Assembly (NCBI GenBank): GCA_024196135.1
Contig: JAMQCK010000003.1
Coordinates: 248,001 to 312,000, forward strand
Source: Pleurotus ostreatus/Saccharomyces cerevisiae fusant
Taxonomy: Eukaryota > Opisthokonta
DNA: 64,000 bases
Direction: 5' to 3'
Shown in pieces: positions 57,401 through 64,000 of this stretch (its first letter is position 1; each line of letters starts with the position of its first letter). The translations under genes and the position numbers were made by a program. A model generated the notes under the pieces. It was not told the DNA's origin, did not search any database, and saw only the letters and a list, made by a program, of their open reading frames with translations.

Positions 57401-58354
57401 CCTGACGCAGATCAGAGGAAGGAGAAACGGGAGAGCGCCAAGCTACCCCCACCCTCGCATCGGCTCTGCCTTTTATCGCGTCGTCGCGCGCACCGCCGCG
57501 ATGCGGGGGCAGGGCGCATGACCGGGGGAACATGTGGAGTGCGTGGTCAGGCAATGTTCCGCGGGGGAGGGATCGCTTCCATCGTTTGCGAGGGTAACTG
57601 TGCAGTATGATAATGGCTACCGAGGTAGCCTCAATGGTTCGTCCATTGAAAAGGATCTGTGCGCGTGATGGGGAGCGTTATAGAAGGGGGGAGGAGGAAA
57701 GGAATGTGGCACGCTGGTGCAACCGCGTGAAAAGGCGACGCGGGTGCAATGAGAACGAGGGGAAGGTTACCCGTTGGGACTCCGCACCGACTTCCGAGTA
57801 GACTTCGAGGATGGAAGATGCTCTTCTCAGTTCAAGCCTATTTCTCCGACTGCGGTGACGTCGACATAGAATGAGTAGGAGAGTTGGTTGCTGTCCGGTA
57901 CCCGGCTTTCTTGGATGCGGAGGTGGTCATTGGACTTCAAGAACGAAACAGAGCGCAGTCGTGCAGCTGTTTCGCCCGAGGAAGGATACTTTTCCAGCTC
58001 GGCAGAACATACCAGCAGGAGTATGTAGAGGGAGCAATTGTTTGTTTGGCTTGATTTACGCGATTTTTTTGTGCATGCATGTTACAATTCTCCTTCACGC
58101 GCGACGACGCAGGAGCGAATGTTCACTGGCAGCAGTCTCCCGAAGCTGCTCCTCGAGAGGGAGCAGAACATTGCTCGTGGTGGTTCAGGACGACCTCCGC
58201 AGCGGGTCCGACGCGTCCGAAAGAGGGAGGCCACGCGCCGCCCACGCGCCGGCTCACAGGCGTCAGTCATGGCCGATGGACATAATAGCACTGCTCGCAC
58301 CACCTTGTCTCCCTCCACCACCATCTCTGCACGCCACACTCGCTCTCTTTCGCA
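57401..58354. other. No gene recognised
   Basis: Divergent upstream region between the cutinase and CS-domain genes. A G/A-rich stretch lies near 57670-57780. Confidence 0.45.
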
Positions 58355-59985
58355 ATGGAGATGCTCGACGAACAGCGCCTGGCGTACTCGTGGCACCAGG
58401 TGTGTAAGGAGCTCAATCACGGCATACATAGTACTGACCAGCGCGCCTACCCCAGTCTCACGATCAGGTATTTGGGCTCCCGTGTTGCGCGCTGGCCGCG
58501 GGAGCTGAAGGCAATGTACGACTAGGCGACAATACTGCTGATGGTACCGAACTCGGCGCGTGAAGAGGACGTCGTGGTGCGTGGTCAGGGTGCTATGTGG
58601 CGGCTGGCGCTGATGCATGCGGCGTTTAGGTCACTATTGAAGGTCAATACCTCGTTGCTGGAATCAAAGGTCGCGAACCTATCATCAAGGTTCGTTAGCT
58701 TAAGCCTTCAACGTGTCTCTCTTTCTTAGTTGTGCATCAGGGAAAGTTGTACGGCGAGGTAGATCCATCGACATCTACATGGCAGCTGGAGGAGTCTCCC
58801 CGACCTGGACGCGGACGGACGACGTCCAACACGTCGTCCGTATCTACTCCCTCATCTTACGCTCTCGTCTCGGAACCAGACATCACGAGCAGCTTCGCTG
58901 CCTCGCTTGACAGCGGTCCTGTTTCGGAGACAGAAGACGGCGGCACGTCACCTGTGCGCGGTACTAGTTCTGGGATCATCGACCACAACGGCCTCTCCGT
59001 TCGCCTCGAACGCGCACGACCAGCAAGTTCTGGTCCAGTCTCTCCCGCATACTACTCTTCTCTCGAGTCCTTGGAATCGCGCATCTCCGACCGGCTGCTC
59101 ACATTGCACCTCGACAAGGCGCAGTCCATCATATGGCCTTCGCTGATAGTAGGGCCTGTCCCTGCCGCCTTGTCTCCTATGGTCACTCAGAGCGTGGTCT
59201 ATGACGCGAGTGAAGAGATGGAGCATCAGTACAACATGGACCCGACGAGCCTGATCCTCATCGGCCTGGACCTCTATGACATTCGCAAGCAGAAGCGCGA
59301 AGCATTCGAGTTTCTTGTGTACGTGGAAGCTTCGCAGCCGTTCCTTCGCTCTTTGCTCATTCTTCTTTCCAGGCGGGCTTGGCACCAGAGCCACGGCGCA
59401 GCGGCTACCATACGGCTCGCCACGAACTATGTACCCGTTTCTGCAAGCTTCGACATCGACTTCCAGACTCCTCCTGCGAGGGACACGGAAGCCTACTACG
59501 CGCATTGCTTAGGTGGAGCAGAAGGTCTCGCCCAGCTCTACTTAGACGCGGGCCTGCTTCATCTAGAGGGCGCCGCATCGAACCTGGTCTCTCCTTCCTT
59601 CGCTAGCCTGTCATCCTTGAGGGTACCGCCCCCGAAAGCACCGCTCTCGATGGCCGGCGCACAAGCGTGGAGGCGAGATCGTGAAGCGGCCAGCGGATAC
59701 TTCGAGCGCGCACGCGTACTGTGCCCAGACCTCGACGTCCCTGTCCTCTCACCGGTAGCCGAGCCTGATCACTTCCAGATGCCGTCCTTCGAGATTATCG
59801 ACGAGAAGCGGCAGAAGGAGGAGGCGGCGCTGGTGAAGAAGAAGCTGGCGGGTTCGGAGGACATTGATGATGCGTGGTACCTGTACGTGCCAGCGATCAT
59901 TGGTGCGGGTACGGCCATACTCATGGTGGGCGTCGTGGGTGCGCTCACGATGTCGAGCTGGTCGAGGCGGTCTCACGGTTCGTAA
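58355..59985 (+). CDS. CS-domain (NudC/p23-like) protein with C-terminal membrane anchor
   Basis: Five exons (58355-58399, 58526-58576, 58630-58689, 58741-59318, 59373-59985), all GT..AG, give 448 residues. The first four exons together make a CS fold: RLAYSWHQ, then ATILLMVPNSAREEDVVV, TIEGQYLVAGIKGREPIIKG, KLYGEVDPSTSTWQLEE. The last two blocks are the typical NudC strands and the WxLE end. A Ser-rich linker follows, then a helical region EAYYAHCLGGAEGLAQLYLD resembling TPR-like helices, and near the end one hydrophobic span YVPAIIGAGTAILMVGVVGA with a short basic tail. This suggests a tail-anchored protein with its CS domain in the cytosol. CS domains commonly bind Hsp90 or client proteins. 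I do not know a named orthologue. Confidence 0.75.
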
Positions 59986-60247
59986 ACGGTCTTTGCTTTG
60001 TTGATGTTTGCTTGGAACGATATGATGCTTCACGATATCCTCACCCTCACGGCTGTTACTGTACCATTACCTAGTACTTCTTGTAGTAGACCTCACTGCC
60101 CAACTAGTCCAGCATCATGACACAGCTAGCGCTTTGCGGGCGTGATGCGCGCCACGTTACTTAGTTCGCGGGAGCTTGTTCGGAATCGCACCTTGCCTCC
60201 CGCCACGACGACGACGGCGACGGCGGTCGCGCCGCGCGACAGCGCCC

Positions 60248-62204
60248 ATGACAGAAAAACGTAACAAGTTCCTGTACCGGTTCATCCAGGACACAGTCTC
60301 CAGCGGACGGCGCCGCCTGTCTGGGAACGGAAGTCTCTCGCGTCTTGCCGCCATGTCCTCCCCGCGCCGCATCCGCGCCTCGTCCCCCGCGATCCTGCAG
60401 CAGCCCGCAGAGCAGAGCCCCGAGGGCTCGGAGCGCGCGGAGGAGTCCGACTCGACGAGCACATCGCACTCGAACTCGGCCTCGCACTCGCACGGGCATG
60501 GCACGCTCTCGAACGCGGCGCGCCAGATCGACAAGGCGATGCGCTACCTGCTCGACTCGGACCACCACCGGAACGACAAGGGGGAAGAGATATGGCTCAT
60601 GGGCGTGTGCCACGCGCCGGGCGCGCCAGACTTCTATGCGGACTTCGCGACAAGGATATGGCTCACGTATCGCTCGGGCTTCGAGCTCATCAGGGACCGG
60701 CAGCTGATCGATCTCCCGCCCCCGGTGGCTAGTCTGGATGGCCACCTGCAGGAGGAGTGGACGACAGATGAGGCCGAACCCCCTGGCGCGTACGGATTCT
60801 CGTCGGACTCGGGGTGGGGGTGCATGCTGCGTACGGGGCAGAGTCTGCTGGCGAACGCGCTCTTGACGGCATGGTTCGGGCGAGGTGCGTCGTCTGTGCG
60901 TCTGCTATGATTCATAGGCTCATTAGCGCAGATTGGAGGCGGATATCGCAGGTGGAGACGCATCAGCATTCCCTCTACGTCCATCTGCTATCCCTATTCC
61001 TTGATACGCCACACCCGACTGCCCCTTTCAGTATTCATCGAATGGCACTTGCCGGGAAGCAACTGGGCAAGGATATCGGCCAATGGTTCGGTCCCAGCAC
61101 TGCTGCAGGCGCTATCAAGTTGGTCAATGTGTCCCCACTCTATATCACCTGCTGATCTCATCACCAGGAATCTAGTCAGCGCATACCCCCTAGCTGGGAT
61201 CGGTGTCGTCGTTGGCATGGACGGCGCGCTCTCCAAGTCGGAAGTGTTCACCGCCAGCCACTCGGACTGGTCTGACGAAGAGTCTGCCCTGGACTGGGGT
61301 GATCGTCCCGTCCTCATCCTCCTCAACCTCCGCCTGGGACTGGACCGCGTCAACCCGATATACTACGACACCATCAAGGCGCTCTTCACATTCCCCCAAT
61401 CAATCGGCATCGCGGGTGGTCGACCGTGCTCGTCCTACCACTTCGTGGGGGCGCAGGGCAGCGACTTGATCTACCTCGACCCGCATCATACCCGCAACAC
61501 CGTCCGAACCGTTACGGAGCAGGACAAGGAGCGCGAAAGGCAGGAGGAAGAAGAGCCCAAGCGCGGCTCGCGCTTCACCATCCGGCGCTCGCGGCAGCAG
61601 CCGTCGGTCTCGCCTGCCAAGTCGCCGCGCAGAGTGCCATCGTCGCCACCGCGGACGCCTTCGCCGCCATCGCCACTGCAGGTACCCGGGTCGCCACCAC
61701 GCACCCCACCAGCATCTCCCCCTCCTACCTCCCGCTCCCCACCTACAACCCCGCCCCCACGACCGCACCTCAAGGTGCCCTCATCGCCGTCACCCGCGAC
61801 GCGTTCTCTGTCGGTGCCCACCTCACCGGTGTCTCCGATTTCTCCATCCCTGGGCCCTACGGCGCCCCGACTACCCGACTCTTTGAATACCCATTACCAG
61901 GTCGCGTTCACCCACGCGGACTTGGCTACTTTCCACTGTACGAACCCGAAGATGATGCCCATCAGCGCGCAAGACCCCAGTATGCTCGCTGGCTTCCTGT
62001 GCAAGGATATCGCGGACTGGGATGACTGGCGCGCGAGGATGGGTAGGGTGAGTGTGCGAGTATTTGACCGGTCGACGTGTCGCTGATCCTCGTTCGTAGC
62101 TCCCCAACCAGATAATTTCCATCCAGGAGGGCAGTGTGAGGAATGTGGCGGATGTCAGCCTGGACGACATGCTCATGAGCGACGACGAAGATGAATTTGA
62201 CTGA
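60248..62204 (+). CDS. ATG4: Autophagy cysteine protease Atg4
   Basis: Processes and delipidates Atg8. Four exons (60248-60884, 60932-61118, 61168-62047, 62100-62204) give 602 residues, longer than the usual 450-500. The catalytic Cys is in SSDSGWGCMLRTGQSLLANA. The next exons read SLYVHLLSLFLDTPHPTAPF, FSIHRMALAGKQLGKDIGQW and FGPSTAAGAIKNLVSAYPLA, and the catalytic Asp and His are in DLIYLDPHHTR. About 130 residues of Pro/Ser/Thr-rich and basic sequence separate DPHHTR from the next conserved block HYQVAFTHADLATFHCTNPK. The C-terminus is acidic (MLMSDDEDEFD). The start at 60248 was chosen because the frame upstream lacks an ATG and is only poly-Arg. Confidence 0.93.
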
Positions 62205-62704
62205 AGACGAGTGTGCTTCGCGAGCACCTTTTGACCGACACAGTAACCCTCTACTGCAGAGGCTGGGTGACGGCCTCCTGAAATAGCGCGTCCGGCCGCG
62301 GGCGCGTAGGAGCCACCCGACGATGAAAGCATGGCAGTCTTGGTTGGAAGGGGAACCATCTTGTGTTTCTAGGACCAGAGCGATCTGGCATCAGATTGCA
62401 TACCGCAGGCAGGAGTGCTAGTGTCTTTATGATTTCTATGCTAATGTACAGTACCTATTATGCTCTACTTTGTCTGTATTCATGTGCAAAGGGTTATCTA
62501 CCTGGATACTGGCTGGCAGTGATGTCCCGAATGGCCTTCGTTGGAGTTCCCGCACGTGACTCATGTTGAACAACGCGGTCGTGGGAAAAAGAGAGATTAG
62601 ACACGTGTAGAACATGCCACGCCGCTTTGCCCGCCCGCATTTCTGTTACCCGGACCGCCATCTCGGACATTGGGTGTGCCTTCGCGTGCCGTACATCTGC
62701 AGCA
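62205..62704. other. Intergenic, no gene recognised
   Basis: Between Atg4 and the Bqt4-like gene. A plus-strand frame starting at 62614 overlaps the likely first exon of the next gene, but in a frame with no supporting motif. Confidence 0.45.
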
Positions 62705-64000
62705 ATGACACGCCCCAGTCTCCCCGTACGCTATGCGAACTCAAAGATCCAACATCTCCGTACGCGTTTTCCGCCTGGGACGCGCCAGTACCTGATCCCC
62801 TCGCAGTAAACTCTGGCGCCCCATTGCCACCAGTCAAGTACCAGGTCCTCACATGCCAGGGCACCGACATCATCGTACGTCGCACTGCATATCCCCCTAC
62901 GCGGGAGTCGCTCACAGACCATAGGTTGGGCGTATGAAGGTTGAGACACCAACGGTGCGCGTCCACCCTTCGCGAAATGTCCACCCACTGACGTCTCGCA
63001 CAGAGCGCGGGCCACTCCTTCATCCTCCGCCGCTTCGATAGCGGTGCCATCTCCCTTACAACTATGTACCGCGCTGCCTTCCCCGACGGCCCAGAAGATG
63101 TAGAGAAGAGCGAGTATCAATGGGTCAAGGAAAACAACGACCTCACCGGCACGAACGGCTCCTCCCGCGACACCTCCATCCCCCGCCTAGCCGGAACTTG
63201 GGTCCCGCCCTACGTTGCCCTTAAACTCGCCCAAGACTATGCCATCGCACCGCTCATCCAGATCATGGTGGATTCGAAGCCCGACCCGGATGTCCACTAC
63301 CGCAAGAGCGCGAAGTCTGCAGCCAACTCCAAGGCATCGTCGGTGAACCCCCCACCAAACCCGCCAGCGCCCGCAGCGGCACCTCTTCGCTTCCTCAATG
63401 GCGCTCCAGCGTCCCCCGCTGTGGCGTCGCCTCCGTCCAAGCGGCGGAAGGAGTCGTCGCCTGGGCCATCGCCTGGACCCTTGCCGGTCGTTACGCCAGG
63501 GAAGACTGCGCCCCGCCGGTCTGCGCGCTCGCGCACGAGTCCCAGCCCGGCTCCGACGCCGACGCGCTTGACTCGCGCTCGGACGAAGAGCCCGCCGGTG
63601 ACTGGTGCCCCGCCACCGACCTTCGGTGCCGCCATGTCTGGCATCCATGCGAGCGATGCCCCATCGCCTGCCAAGCCACCCTCCACTCGCGGCAGGCCAC
63701 TTTCCAAGAGGGAAGCCGTTGTAACCATTCCTGCGAAGTCCCCAGTCAAGCCCTCTTCCCGCAAACAGAATGCCGTCCTAGTCAAGAAGGAAAGCCGCGT
63801 ATCTGTTGCAGGCTCGGACGAGACTGCGGTGGAGGACACCCCGCGCGCGTCCAGATCCTACGAGAAAGTCGTCTCCACGTACGAGCGTGTGGAGACCGAT
63901 GCGTCGGACGAGCCGCATCATGACGAGGACGAGGGCCACCAGGTCATGTCTGAGGCGATGGAGGAGATGCACCGTGCCGACATCCAGGAGCAGAAGCAGA
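62705..64000 (+). CDS. Bqt4-like APSES/KilA-N domain protein (3' end outside window)
   Basis: The start at 62705 gives MTRPSLPVRYANSKIQHL, then an intron (GT..AG, about 62759-62805) and NSGAPLPPVKYQVLTCQGTD. After a second intron (boundaries uncertain between about 62876 and 63000) comes the domain: HSFILRRFDSGAISLTTMYR, AAFPDGPEDVEKSEYQWVKE, DLTGTNGSSRD, and RLAGTWVPPYVALKLAQDYA. This matches the APSES-type fold of fission yeast Bqt4, which tethers telomeres to the inner nuclear membrane. The rest of the visible protein is Pro/Ser/Lys-rich with basic patches (SPPSKRRKESS, RRSARSRTSP) and an acidic region near the window end. The C-terminal transmembrane anchor expected of Bqt4 would lie beyond 64000. 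Confidence 0.78.

Noticed and set aside
60174..60247. N-terminal poly-Arg extension of Atg4
   Set aside because: There is no ATG in that frame upstream of 60248; the extension would need a non-ATG start.

Overview
The window looks like nuclear DNA of a filamentous basidiomycete, probably an agaricomycete. Genes are dense and lie on both strands. Almost every gene is cut by several introns of about 45-60 bp with GT..AG ends. Recognisable products are fungal: Erg28, Atg4, a fungal-type ferric reductase, a cutinase, the complex I 51-kDa subunit, a U2 snRNA and a Bqt4-like APSES protein. BTB paralogues of the style seen in agaricomycetes are abundant. The species cannot be named from the sequence alone. 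No coding sequence of the left 0.7 kb is recognisable, and the last gene runs off the right edge.

Layout: 0.7-7.3 kb holds two homologous secreted proteins with an aerolysin-like beta-pore-forming region, in opposite orientation, with a single-pass membrane protein between them. 9.0-12.5 kb is a vacuolar Ca2+/H+ exchanger with one oversized, repeat-filled intron. 13.4-16.6 kb carries an unrecognised multi-pass membrane protein and a diverged BTB-like protein. 17.7-18.8 kb is a stand-alone peroxisomal enoyl-CoA hydratase 2. 18.9-22.7 kb is a structurally complete Mutator-like DNA transposon (terminal inverted repeats, 9-bp target duplication, intact transposase) that landed just upstream of the hydratase start codon.

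23.0-33.5 kb is the most unusual part. Four tandem paralogues on the + strand share one seven-exon plan: BTB domain, helical region, Cys/His-rich module, linker, second BTB domain, second helical region, tail. An epoxide hydrolase on the other strand sits between copies 1 and 2. Copy 3 has lost the splice donor between its two BTB halves; copy 1 needs a GC-AG intron. I do not recognise this double-BTB plus Cys-module arrangement as a named family.

33.7-38.7 kb has a saccharopine-dehydrogenase-like oxidoreductase and an F-box/LRR-type protein. 38.7-41.8 kb is largely non-coding with three adjacent minisatellites. 41.8-46.4 kb has the complex I flavoprotein, U2 snRNA, a BRI3-like membrane peptide and a small Cys-rich secreted protein. 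47.6-51.7 kb has a long disordered protein divergent from Erg28. 52.3-57.4 kb has a ferric reductase, a TXNDC17-like thioredoxin and a cutinase. 58.4-64.0 kb has a tail-anchored CS-domain protein, Atg4 and a Bqt4-like protein. Most of these are independent housekeeping or accessory genes; I see no metabolic cluster. Gene models were spliced by eye, so internal exon ends are approximate unless stated.
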